Made by a program: the position numbers and the translations under genes
DNA from: an uncultured Lachnospiraceae bacterium
Lineage (GTDB): Bacteria > Bacillota_A > Clostridia > Lachnospirales > Lachnospiraceae
Reading direction: 5' to 3'
Assembly: GCA_900556645.1 (NCBI GenBank)
Contig: USPJ01000056.1
Span: 1-6,971 of the forward strand
DNA length: 6,971 nt
The notes under the pieces: generated by a model
Database searches by the model: none
Told to the model about the DNA's origin: nothing
The model's input: the letters and a program-made list of their open reading frames with translations, nothing else
Part shown: piece by piece, positions 1-6,149 of the stretch
Layout: each line of letters opens with the position of its first letter
How positions within the stretch are numbered: position 1 is the stretch's first letter

Positions 1-47
1 ATTATATAAATAACCAAAGAAGCTTATGATTTTTCGGATTCATAAGT

Positions 48-63
48 GGAGGTTTTCATGTAA
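48..63 (+). promoter_or_regulatory. Ribosome-binding site followed by a start-stop (ATG-TAA) minimal ORF
   Basis: GGAGG at 48-52 is followed after five bases by ATG (58-60), and the very next codon is TAA (61-63). The ribosome site and spacing are good enough for initiation, yet the reading frame has one codon. Such a site could hold a ribosome over the adjacent GTAAGT/ACTTAC and CGGTTC/GAACCG stems and so influence the fold. It may also be a chance arrangement or the remnant of a lost gene start. Confidence 0.25.
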
Positions 64-66
64 GTT

Positions 67-118
67 CGGTTCACTTACCCCGAATAGGCAGATACCGAAA
101 AAAAGAGAACCGTTTTTT
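67..118 (+). terminator. Possible intrinsic terminator with a long loop
   Basis: CGGTTC-A-CTT (67-76) is complementary, with one A-A mismatch, to AAG-A-GAACCG (103-112), and TTTTTT follows at 113-118. The loop is about 26 bases, longer than usual. The 5' arm can instead pair within GTAAGT/ACTTAC or with ACCGAA, so formation may be conditional. Confidence 0.4.
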
Positions 119-128
119 AGAGAGTTAG

Positions 129-160
129 AATGCTCCTAACGAAAGTTGGGAGCATTTCTT
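129..160 (+). terminator. Intrinsic terminator with GAAA tetraloop
   Basis: AATGCTCCTAAC (129-140) pairs with GTTGGGAGCATT (145-156) over 12 base pairs, including one T-G pair, closed by a GAAA tetraloop (141-144). The tail TTCTTA is only moderately T-rich. No gene directly upstream is visible in the window. Confidence 0.55.
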
Positions 161-182
161 ATACAAAGGGGAGAAGAAGATA

Positions 183-227
183 GTGAATCAACTTTTAGAG
201 AAGTTTAATGACTATAACTTTAGTTAG
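183..227 (+). other. Possible 14-codon ORF, perhaps a gene remnant
   Basis: A GTG at 183 preceded by AAGGGGAG (about 166-173, nine bases upstream) opens a 14-codon frame ending in TAG (225-227), translating as MNQLLEKFNDYNFS. It lies between two terminator hairpins. It looks like the beginning of a longer soluble protein cut short, or it is a chance frame. Nothing in it points to a function. Confidence 0.18.
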
Positions 228-235
228 AAAACCTC

Positions 236-267
236 AAGGCAACAGTTGTCAGCAACTGTTGCCTTTT
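236..267 (+). terminator. Strong intrinsic terminator overlapping the downstream promoter
   Basis: GGCAACAGTTG (238-248) is perfectly complementary to CAACTGTTGCC (253-263), with loop TCAG. The stem extends by AA/TT and is followed by TTTT. It would stop transcription entering from the left. Its 5' arm and loop also contain the -35 box of the next promoter, so terminator and promoter share bases. Confidence 0.7.
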
Positions 268-275
268 GATATAAT
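246..275 (+). promoter_or_regulatory. Sigma-A type promoter for the acetyltransferase-led operon
   Basis: TTGTCA (246-251, five of six consensus bases) and a perfect TATAAT (270-275) are separated by 18 bases. Transcription should begin near 282, which leaves only about 20 bases before the ATG at 302, with AGGAGTGG (288-295) in between. The short leader argues against a riboswitch on this operon. Confidence 0.6.
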
Positions 276-301
276 AAACTCTGTAACAGGAGTGGTAAAA
301 T

Positions 302-721
302 ATGAAAATGAATTTTGAAATTACAGAAGAAATCAGCGGAGCAGACGAGGAGGCAATCCGACAGGGATTGTTGGAATACAATCTGGCGAGATTAGAGGAT
401 AAGAATCCGAAGGATTTAGGCATCTATCTTAGAGATGAAACGGATCATATCTGTGCGGGACTGACGGGACATACCCATGGAAACTGGCTGTTTGTAAAAT
501 ACCTGTGGGTAAGCGAAAGCCTGCGGGGGCAGGAGATTGGAAGCCGGATTTTGATGGAAGCGGAGGAGAAAGCAAAGGAGCGGGGATGCAGGTATGTATT
601 TCTGGATACGTTCAGATTTCAGGCACCGGAATTTTACAGAAAGAAAGGATATCGGGAAGTATTTACCCTTGAAAATTTTCCAAAGACAGGAAAGCGTCAT
701 TATTTTGTGAAAGAACTATAA
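302..721 (+). CDS. GNAT family N-acetyltransferase
   Basis: This 139-residue protein has the size and layout of a single-domain GNAT enzyme, which transfers an acyl group from acetyl-CoA to an amine. The acceptor cannot be predicted. The acetyl-CoA pyrophosphate-binding signature is visible as RGQEIGS (residues 75-81) after strand VKYLWV (65-70). It is followed by the helix SRILMEAEEKAKERG and the strand YVFLDT (98-103). The C-terminal FYRKKGYRE (111-119) is the usual GNAT motif B. No signal peptide or membrane segment is seen, so it should be cytoplasmic. The ATG at 302 is supported by AGGAGTGG six bases upstream; a second Met two codons later is less well placed. It is the first gene behind the promoter at 246-275 and lies 18 bases before the YitT gene. 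Family assignment is sure, substrate unknown. Confidence 0.92.
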   Translation: MKMNFEITEEISGADEEAIRQGLLEYNLARLEDKNPKDLGIYLRDETDHICAGLTGHTHGNWLFVKYLWVSESLRGQEIGSRILMEAEEKAKERGCRYVFLDTFRFQAPEFYRKKGYREVFTLENFPKTGKRHYFVKEL

Positions 722-739
722 AGAGAGGCATAATTTACA

Positions 740-1600
740 ATGAAGATAGATACAAAAGAGGCAGGAAAACGAATCGTAGTCATCTGTGTGGCGGCATTTC
801 TCATGGCATTGAATATCAAATCCTTTGTTCGGACCGGAGGACTGTATCCGGGAGGAGCCACGGGAATGGCACTTTTGATACAAAGGGTCTTGGAAATGTT
901 TCTGCATATAGAGATACCTTATACGATTGTCAATATTTTGCTAAATGCGATTCCTGTCTATATAGGTTTTCATTTTATTGGAAAGAAATTTACGATGTAT
1001 TCCTGTCTGATGATTGTATTGACCGGTGTGTTGACGGATTTAATACCGGGATATGTGATTACATATGATACTCTTTTAATTAGTATTTTCGGAGGAATTA
1101 TCAATGGATTTGTTATCTGTCTTTGTCTCTGGATGAATGCCACCACAGGAGGAACAGATTTTATTGCTATTTATCTTTCAGAAAAGAAAGAGATTGATTC
1201 ATGGAATGTGGTGTTAGGTCTGAATGTGGTTATTTTGGTGGCGGCAGGAATGCTTTTCGGATGGGATAAAGCATTGTATTCAATTATTTTCCAATATACG
1301 TCCACACAGGTTTTGCATCTGCACTATAAAAAATATCAGCAGCAGACGCTTTTTATTGTTACGAATCATGCAAAAGAAGTTTATGAGGCAATCGCCAGAG
1401 TCACCAACCATGGTGCCACCATTATAGATGGCGAGGGTTCTTATGAACACAAAGAGAGAAAAGTGGTGTATTCGGTGGTTTCCAGTGCAGAGAGCAAGGT
1501 GGTGGTGCGTACGGTAAAAGAGGCAGATCCCCATGCCTTTGTAAACATCATTAAGACGGAACAGATAGCCGGAAGATTCTATCAAAAACCAAATGAATAG
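740..1600 (+). CDS. YitT family integral membrane protein with C-terminal DUF2179 domain
   Basis: The 286-residue protein matches the YitT family in length and architecture. About five or six hydrophobic segments lie at residues 11-29, 38-55, 61-79, 87-104, 110-131 and 155-174. They are followed by a soluble DUF2179 domain (about 222-280) with a glycine-rich start (ATIIDGEGSY) and the typical DP-AFVNI stretch (263-270). Conserved glycine motifs of the membrane domain are present: GGATGMALL (38-46) after GLYPG, and TTGGTDFIA (135-143). The family is widespread in Firmicutes, but its transported substrate is not established; a transport or efflux role is inference. AGAGAGG (722-728) is the ribosome site, 11 bases before ATG, which is rather far. 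Spacing to both neighbours (18 and 21 bases) suggests co-transcription. Confidence 0.94.
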   Translation: MKIDTKEAGKRIVVICVAAFLMALNIKSFVRTGGLYPGGATGMALLIQRVLEMFLHIEIPYTIVNILLNAIPVYIGFHFIGKKFTMYSCLMIVLTGVLTDLIPGYVITYDTLLISIFGGIINGFVICLCLWMNATTGGTDFIAIYLSEKKEIDSWNVVLGLNVVILVAAGMLFGWDKALYSIIFQYTSTQVLHLHYKKYQQQTLFIVTNHAKEVYEAIARVTNHGATIIDGEGSYEHKERKVVYSVVSSAESKVVVRTVKEADPHAFVNIIKTEQIAGRFYQKPNE

Positions 1601-1621
1601 GGATGATTAAGGAGAGGACAC

Positions 1622-2215
1622 ATGATAAAAAACATCATTTTGGATATGGGAAATGTCCTGTTTGACTACAATCCTCAGATACCTTTGAATCAATATTGTG
1701 AGACAGAAGAGGAGCGGGAAATTATTCGCAGGGAGTTGTTTGAAGGACCGGAATGGGTACTTAGAGACTTGGGAAATATCACGGAGGAAGAAGCCCGTGG
1801 ACAGATTGAAAAAAGAATAGCCAAGGAACTGTATCAGCCCTTGCGAAATTGTATGGAACGGTGGACAGACAGTATGCTGCCTATAAAAGAGGCACAGGAA
1901 TTTGTGGAATATATTATGAAACAGGGATATAAAGTTTATGTGCTTTCCAATGCCAGTGATGCTTTTTACGATTATTTTCCAAGGTTTCGGGCGATAGAAG
2001 ATTTTGATGGAATCGTGGTATCCGCAGATATACATATGATAAAACCGGATGAGGGAATCTATCGGTATCTGACAGATAAGTACAATCTGGAATCAGAGGA
2101 ATGTCTGTTTATAGATGACAGAAAAGAGAATGTGGACACAGCCCTGCAATTAGGATGGCAGGCAGAGATTTTTGAAGGGGATTTTGAAAAAATTAAAGAA
2201 AAGTATCAGTTATAA
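1622..2215 (+). CDS. HAD-IA family hydrolase, YihX-like sugar-phosphate phosphatase type
   Basis: This 197-residue protein is a haloacid dehalogenase superfamily phosphatase, probably cytoplasmic. Motif I is DMGNVLFDY with nucleophile D8. Motif II is VLSNAS with S109 and N110. Motif III is the lysine of MIKPD (K141). Motif IV is FIDDRKENV with D165 and D166. The helical cap lies between motif I and II, at about residues 16-90, as in subfamily IA. The residue two after the nucleophile, normally the acid-base Asp, is Gly10; this DxGN form is typical of the YihX and epoxide-hydrolase N-terminal branch. E. coli YihX hydrolyses alpha-glucose-1-phosphate, so a small sugar phosphate is a reasonable guess but not shown. 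AAGGAGAGG (1609-1617) supports the start at 1622. It lies 21 bases from each neighbour. Confidence 0.92.
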   Translation: MIKNIILDMGNVLFDYNPQIPLNQYCETEEEREIIRRELFEGPEWVLRDLGNITEEEARGQIEKRIAKELYQPLRNCMERWTDSMLPIKEAQEFVEYIMKQGYKVYVLSNASDAFYDYFPRFRAIEDFDGIVVSADIHMIKPDEGIYRYLTDKYNLESEECLFIDDRKENVDTALQLGWQAEIFEGDFEKIKEKYQL

Positions 2216-2236
2216 GTGAGATAGAAGGGAAGTCAG

Positions 2237-3181
2237 ATGGAAGAGAAATTACAATTTGCAGTATTGATTGATGCAGAGAATGTCAGTTCAAAATACGCGG
2301 CAGTCATTTTTGATGAGTTAGAAAAATACGGATTTGCCTCTTGCAGGAGAATCTATGGAAACTGGTCCAGAGGCAGTGGATGGAAAGAAGAACTATTATT
2401 GGAGTATTCCATCATTCCGATTCAGCAATTTTCTTACACCACAGGGAAGAATTGTACGGATATGGCAATGGTCATTGATGCAATGGATTTACTCTATCAG
2501 AATAAAGTAGATGGATTTTGTCTGGTGACTAGTGACAGTGATTTTACAAGACTTGCCATGCGGCTTAGGGAAGAAAAGAAATATGTGCTGGGAATGGGAG
2601 AATCCAAGACGCCTTTGGCATTAACCAGAGCCTGCAACAAGTTCATTCATTTGAACTTAATAGATGAATCGGGAAAAGAACTTTCCAATGGTGTGCCTGC
2701 CCGGAACAGAGAAGAGGAAAATCTGGAGAACGTTACCAGCATTGAGCATGTGGAAAATGCGATTTTAGGAATGTTAAATGAGTCCGGCGAAGAGATATTG
2801 GAGCTGAGTTTCATCGGACAGAGACTGAGTGAGAAGTTCCCGGATTTTGATGTCCGTAATTATGGTTATTCCAAGCTGAGTGTCTTTTTGGCAGAAGAAT
2901 TGAAGCATTTAATGGTATTTCGTGAAAACAACCACCACTATGTACGGAAGGAAGGCCAGATTCCGAGAGAACAGATTGAGCAGGAAGTCATTGCAATCAT
3001 CCGAAAAAATGGAGGAAGTGTAGATAATCTGTCTATGATTCATGCTGATTTAAAGAGCCGCTACAGCGGTTTTGATTCCAAAGATTACGGGTATAGCAGA
3101 ATTTCAGGATTTTTGCGTAGCATGGAAGGACTGGTGGTAAAAGACAACAGCGTGAAATTGAAAAAGCAAAAGAAAAAGTAG
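2237..3181 (+). CDS. NYN-domain ribonuclease with two C-terminal LOTUS (OST-HTH) domains
   Basis: Residues 6-142 form a NYN domain, a PIN-like metal-dependent nuclease fold. The acidic residues are visible: D12 in LIDAEN, D75 and D81 in the TDMAMVIDAMDLL stretch, and D100 plus D102 in TSDSDF. A charged linker (145-168) follows, then two related copies of the LOTUS/OST-HTH RNA-binding winged helix at about 170-236 and 246-309. Each carries the signature FDxxxYGYSxxxxFL (FDVRNYGYSKLSVFL and FDSKDYGYSRISGFL). The tail KLKKQKKK is strongly basic and could add nucleic-acid contact. The order nuclease-LOTUS-LOTUS recalls eukaryotic MARF1, but bacterial examples are largely uncharacterised. An RNase acting on structured RNA is inferred. 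AAGGGA (2225-2230) sets the start. It is the last gene of the tightly spaced group. Confidence 0.93.
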   Translation: MEEKLQFAVLIDAENVSSKYAAVIFDELEKYGFASCRRIYGNWSRGSGWKEELLLEYSIIPIQQFSYTTGKNCTDMAMVIDAMDLLYQNKVDGFCLVTSDSDFTRLAMRLREEKKYVLGMGESKTPLALTRACNKFIHLNLIDESGKELSNGVPARNREEENLENVTSIEHVENAILGMLNESGEEILELSFIGQRLSEKFPDFDVRNYGYSKLSVFLAEELKHLMVFRENNHHYVRKEGQIPREQIEQEVIAIIRKNGGSVDNLSMIHADLKSRYSGFDSKDYGYSRISGFLRSMEGLVVKDNSVKLKKQKKK

Positions 3182-3225
3182 AGAAAATATAGGAGGGTTA
3201 TAAGCGGAAATTCCTGTCAGGGTTC

Positions 3226-3254
3226 TTGCGGTTTTATGCATTTTGTTGTATATT
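3226..3254 (+). promoter_or_regulatory. Possible internal promoter before the phospholipase gene
   Basis: TTGCGG (3226-3231) and TATATT (3249-3254) are separated by 17 bases inside the 108-base gap between the NYN and patatin genes. The -10 box is good (five of six), the -35 box is weak. The start of transcription would be near 3261. The gap also holds an AGGAGGG at 3191-3197 with no start codon behind it. No intrinsic terminator is seen, so read-through from upstream is also possible. Confidence 0.35.
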
Positions 3255-3289
3255 AATGGCAAAGCAATTTTTAGAAAGAAAGAATAAAA

Positions 3290-4126
3290 ATGTTGGGGGT
3301 AGTGGATGTCGGCGGAGGTCTCCGGGGAATTTATGGAGCCGGAGTGTTTGATTACTGTTTGGATCAAAAGATTGATTTCGACTATTGCATTGGAGTTTCA
3401 GCAGGAAGTGCGAATGTCTGCTCCTATATTTCAAAACAACGGGGAAGAAATTATCAGTTTTATATGGATTATTCTTTCCGCAGAGAATATATGAGTCTGC
3501 ATAATCTACTCAGAAACGGCTCCTATATTAACATGGATTATATTTACGGAGAACTGTCAAATACCGGAGGAGAAAATCCGTTGGACTACAAGGCATTTTC
3601 GGAATCCGAGAAAATGTGCAAAGTAGTAGCAACGGACGCTGTAACAGGCAAGCCGGTTTATTTTGATAAAAAGGATATGATGCTGGATGATTACAGTATC
3701 ATGAAAGCATCTTGTTGTATCCCATTGGTATGCAAGCCATATCGGATACAGGGGGTACCTTATTATGACGGAGGTCTTTCCGATCCGGTTCCGGTGAAGA
3801 AGGCTTTTGAGGATGGATGTGATAAGGTAGTGGTAGTTCTGACAAAACCTATTGAAACGGTACGAGTACCGGATAAGGACAGGATTCCGGCAAGGGTACT
3901 GGGGAGAAAATACCCGGAGGCGGGAAGAGATTTAGCCTTGCGATACCGCACCTATAATCAGCAGGTGAAGCTTGCCAAAAAGTATCAAAAAGAAGGAAAG
4001 GTTTTGATTCTTGCACCGGAGAGCTGTGAGGGAATGAAGACACTTACCAAAGATAAAAAAGCAATAGACAAGCTATATCACAGAGGTTATCAGGATGCGA
4101 AAAAGATACAACAGTTTATGAACTAG
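3290..4126 (+). CDS. Patatin-like phospholipase family protein
   Basis: The 278-residue protein belongs to the bacterial patatin-like serine acyl hydrolases, which cleave ester bonds of membrane lipids with a Ser-Asp dyad. The oxyanion-hole loop GGGLRG is at residues 8-13, the nucleophile elbow GVSAG at 35-39 with Ser37, and the catalytic Asp in YDGGLSDPVP at D160. The block SCCIPLVCKP upstream of DGG and the C-terminal helix with RYRTYNQQ are typical of the small single-domain group. No signal peptide or membrane segment is seen, so it is probably cytoplasmic or membrane-associated. The lipid substrate is unknown. The ribosome site is weak (AGAAAGAAAG, 3273-3282), but the ATG sits exactly before the conserved N-terminal strand. 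The gene is 34 bases upstream of the EAL-domain gene. Confidence 0.94.
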   Translation: MLGVVDVGGGLRGIYGAGVFDYCLDQKIDFDYCIGVSAGSANVCSYISKQRGRNYQFYMDYSFRREYMSLHNLLRNGSYINMDYIYGELSNTGGENPLDYKAFSESEKMCKVVATDAVTGKPVYFDKKDMMLDDYSIMKASCCIPLVCKPYRIQGVPYYDGGLSDPVPVKKAFEDGCDKVVVVLTKPIETVRVPDKDRIPARVLGRKYPEAGRDLALRYRTYNQQVKLAKKYQKEGKVLILAPESCEGMKTLTKDKKAIDKLYHRGYQDAKKIQQFMN

Positions 4127-4160
4127 ATCACTTAACTTGAATTGGGGGAGGGATGCAGCT

Positions 4161-5900
4161 TTGCGTAACGTAGAAGTGCAAAAACCCATTGTATTGATTG
4201 TAGATACCAGTATTGAAAATCGAGTATTAATTCGTGAGACCTTTTCAGAAAATTATTTGGTAGAAGAAGCGGGAAATGCAGAAGAGGCAATCAGAAAATT
4301 AAAATATAAGAAGTATGCAGCTGTCATTGTAGATGCCGAAGCATCCGAAGCGGAAGGATATGAGTTGTTAAAGACTATGAAAAAAGAGCTTGAGACATCT
4401 GTTATTCCGGTAGTAGTCATTGCCGAGAGAGAAGATGTGGAAGGTCAGATAAAGGCATTGGATATGGGAGCGGTGGACGTTATTGTGAAACCGGTAGAGC
4501 CAAGGGTATTGCTACATAAGATACGGAATATTCTCGCTCGGAATGAAGCAATTTATCCTATGGGGGAGGACATGCTTCAGAAAGTACAGTTGGAACAGCA
4601 GGAGCTGCTTCGCTCTGTGGAGCTGGATGAAAAAACAGGGATTTATAACCGTCAGACCTTTTGCCGTTATACCCAGAGGATGATACGGGAGAACAAGAAT
4701 TGTAAATATGTCATTGTGCGGTGGGAGATTGACCGATTCAAGGCTTATAATGATATCTATGGTATCGCGGCGGGAGACCGTTATCTGGCGGCAGTAGGTG
4801 GATTTTTCAGGACCTGCAGGAACATGACCTATGCACATTTAGAGGCAGACCACTTTGTGTTCTGTATGAAAGATGTGGAATTTCTGATAGAAGAGATGAT
4901 TGACCGAATAGAGGATTGGCTGAAACAGTATGATCCGGAATTTGAATTTGTTTCCAGATTCGGCATCTATCAGATTGAAGACGGGGAATTGGATGTGGGT
5001 TTGATGTGTGACCGTGCTCTGTTGGCATTAAATTCTGTAAAGAAGAGTTTTACAGAGAGAATCGCATGGTACAATGAATCTATGCGAAGTGAGTTGCTGG
5101 AGGAGCAGAAGATTGTCAGTGAAATGGAAGGTGCTTTAAGCAGCAGCCAGTTCCAGATTTACTTGCAGCCACAATATAATCATGTAAAAGAAACCATGGT
5201 AGGAGCAGAAATCCTAGTGCGGTGGTTCCACCCTGAAAGGGGTATGGTATCTCCGGGAAAATTCATTCCGGTGTTTGAGCGAAACGGTCTCATCACGAAG
5301 TTGGATGAATATGTGTGGGAGCAGGCCTGTGCCCTGATGCGAAAATGGGAAGATAAGGGATTGCCTAGTGTTCCGTTGTCGGTAAATATTTCGCGAGTGG
5401 ATATCTATAATCCAAATCTGACCGAGATATTCCGAAAGCTGATAGAGAAATATCGTTTAAAACCATCTCAGCTAAGGCTAGAGATTACCGAGACTGCATA
5501 TATGGAAAATTCAGAGCAGTTGATTGATGTGGTTAAGAAATTCCAAAAGATGGGATTCTGTGTGGAAATGGATGACTTTGGAAGCGGTTATTCCTCTTTA
5601 AATACACTGAAAGATGTGCCGGTGGATATTTTAAAGCTGGACATGAAATTTTTGGAAAATCGTAAAATTCACGACAGAAGGAGCCGTATTATTTTGGATT
5701 CTGTGGTGCATATGGCACATTGGCTGGAACTTCCTGTCATTGCAGAGGGAGTAGAGACAGAATTTCAGGCGAATTATTTAAAAAATATCGGCTGTGAATT
5801 GATACAGGGATATTTTTACGGAAAGCCTATGCCGGTGGAGGAATTTGAACGACTGTTGATAGAGTCTCCTTTGGGAGATTTGAATGTAGGCAGTATATAG
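4161..5900 (+). CDS. REC-GGDEF(degenerate)-EAL cyclic di-GMP phosphodiesterase
   Basis: The protein is 579 residues if it starts at TTG 4161, chosen because GGAGG (4147-4151) lies nine bases upstream. An in-frame TTG at 4137 would place that ribosome site inside the gene. Residues 8-125 are a receiver domain with phospho-acceptor Asp58 and Lys110. The usual second acidic residue is Thr16 and the conserved Thr/Ser is Ala88, so phospho-switching may be altered. Residues about 155-305 are a GGDEF domain that keeps ID-FKAYND but has EADHF (228-232) in place of GGDEF; cyclase activity is unlikely, GTP binding possible. Residues about 320-570 are an EAL domain with all metal and catalytic residues: Glu350 (EIL), Asn410, Glu441, Asp471-Asp472 (DDFGSGYSSL), Lys492, Glu529 (AEGVE) and Gln549. 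It should hydrolyse c-di-GMP to pGpG. It is cytoplasmic, and no sensor kinase lies nearby. Confidence 0.93.
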   Translation: MRNVEVQKPIVLIVDTSIENRVLIRETFSENYLVEEAGNAEEAIRKLKYKKYAAVIVDAEASEAEGYELLKTMKKELETSVIPVVVIAEREDVEGQIKALDMGAVDVIVKPVEPRVLLHKIRNILARNEAIYPMGEDMLQKVQLEQQELLRSVELDEKTGIYNRQTFCRYTQRMIRENKNCKYVIVRWEIDRFKAYNDIYGIAAGDRYLAAVGGFFRTCRNMTYAHLEADHFVFCMKDVEFLIEEMIDRIEDWLKQYDPEFEFVSRFGIYQIEDGELDVGLMCDRALLALNSVKKSFTERIAWYNESMRSELLEEQKIVSEMEGALSSSQFQIYLQPQYNHVKETMVGAEILVRWFHPERGMVSPGKFIPVFERNGLITKLDEYVWEQACALMRKWEDKGLPSVPLSVNISRVDIYNPNLTEIFRKLIEKYRLKPSQLRLEITETAYMENSEQLIDVVKKFQKMGFCVEMDDFGSGYSSLNTLKDVPVDILKLDMKFLENRKIHDRRSRIILDSVVHMAHWLELPVIAEGVETEFQANYLKNIGCELIQGYFYGKPMPVEEFERLLIESPLGDLNVGSI

Positions 5901-5912
5901 AATGTGAAAGAG

Positions 5913-5947
5913 AAAAACCAGTTCAAGATTATTTGAACTGGTTTTTT
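5913..5947. terminator. Bidirectional intrinsic terminator between convergent genes
   Basis: CCAGTTCAA (5918-5926) pairs perfectly with TTGAACTGG (5933-5941) around a six-base loop. The stem is flanked by AAAAA on the left and TTTTTT on the right. It therefore ends the plus-strand EAL transcript and the minus-strand DUF4250 transcript. The DUF4250 stop codon lies in the loop. Confidence 0.88.
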
Positions 5948-6105
5948 GATGGCTCATAGTGATAGTCGATGGCAGCTAATTTTTCTTTCAATACATTTTC
6001 TTCGATTTCATACCGGTCACAAAAAATATCCAGATTGAGACATTCGTCTCTCAACTTTAAGTTTACAAAACTTAACAGCATGACCGGGTCTTTTGGTAAA
6101 TTCAT
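5929..6105 (-). CDS. DUF4250 domain-containing small protein
   Basis: This 58-residue protein matches the DUF4250 family over its whole length. It opens with MNLPKDPVMLLSFVN followed by KLRD, has an acidic helical middle, and ends YHYEPSKNQFK. The family is common in anaerobic Firmicutes and has no known function. The start at 6105 is preferred over an upstream in-frame ATG at 6159: AGAAGGAG lies eight bases before 6105, and family similarity begins exactly there. No membrane segment or signal peptide is seen. The last codons are encoded by one arm of the shared terminator and the TAA falls in its loop, so the mRNA ends almost immediately after the coding region. It is transcribed towards the EAL gene and divergently from the riboswitch. 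Confidence 0.88.
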   Translation of the reverse strand: MNLPKDPVMLLSFVNLKLRDECLNLDIFCDRYEIEENVLKEKLAAIDYHYEPSKNQFK

Positions 6106-6149
6106 AATCAGAACTCCTTCTTGAGAAAATTTTGGTGAAGCCATAAAAG

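Larger units (their letters stand above)
23..118 (+). ncRNA. Candidate structured leader or attenuator with competing stems
   Basis: No known RNA family is recognised here. Several complementary pairings are visible. CTTATGA (23-29) pairs with TCATAAG (40-46). GTAAGT (60-65) pairs with ACTTAC (73-78). TTTTTCGG (30-37) can pair with CCGAAAAA (95-102), and TTCGGT (65-70) with ACCGAA (94-99). CGGTTC (67-72) can pair with GAACCG (107-112), which is followed by six T. Several of these exclude one another, as expected of an attenuator that switches between a terminator and an alternative fold. A ribosome site followed by ATG-TAA sits in the middle. No promoter or regulated gene is identifiable, because the upstream part lies outside the window. 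It could equally be the decayed 3' end of some other element. Confidence 0.3.

Noticed and set aside
1607..2035. Minus-strand frame of 142 codons opposite the HAD gene
   Set aside because: It is a shadow of a gene with all HAD motifs; its composition is typical of antisense frames and it has no recognisable domain.
2750..3170. Internal repeat in the DNA of the NYN gene
   Set aside because: The repetition is at protein level (two LOTUS domains) and is explained by domain duplication, not by a DNA repeat or CRISPR.
3205..3231. Possible terminator after the NYN gene (CCTG-T-CAGG and neighbouring GGAAATTCC)
   Set aside because: The arms are only four bases with a one-base loop and no T-tract follows at the right distance.
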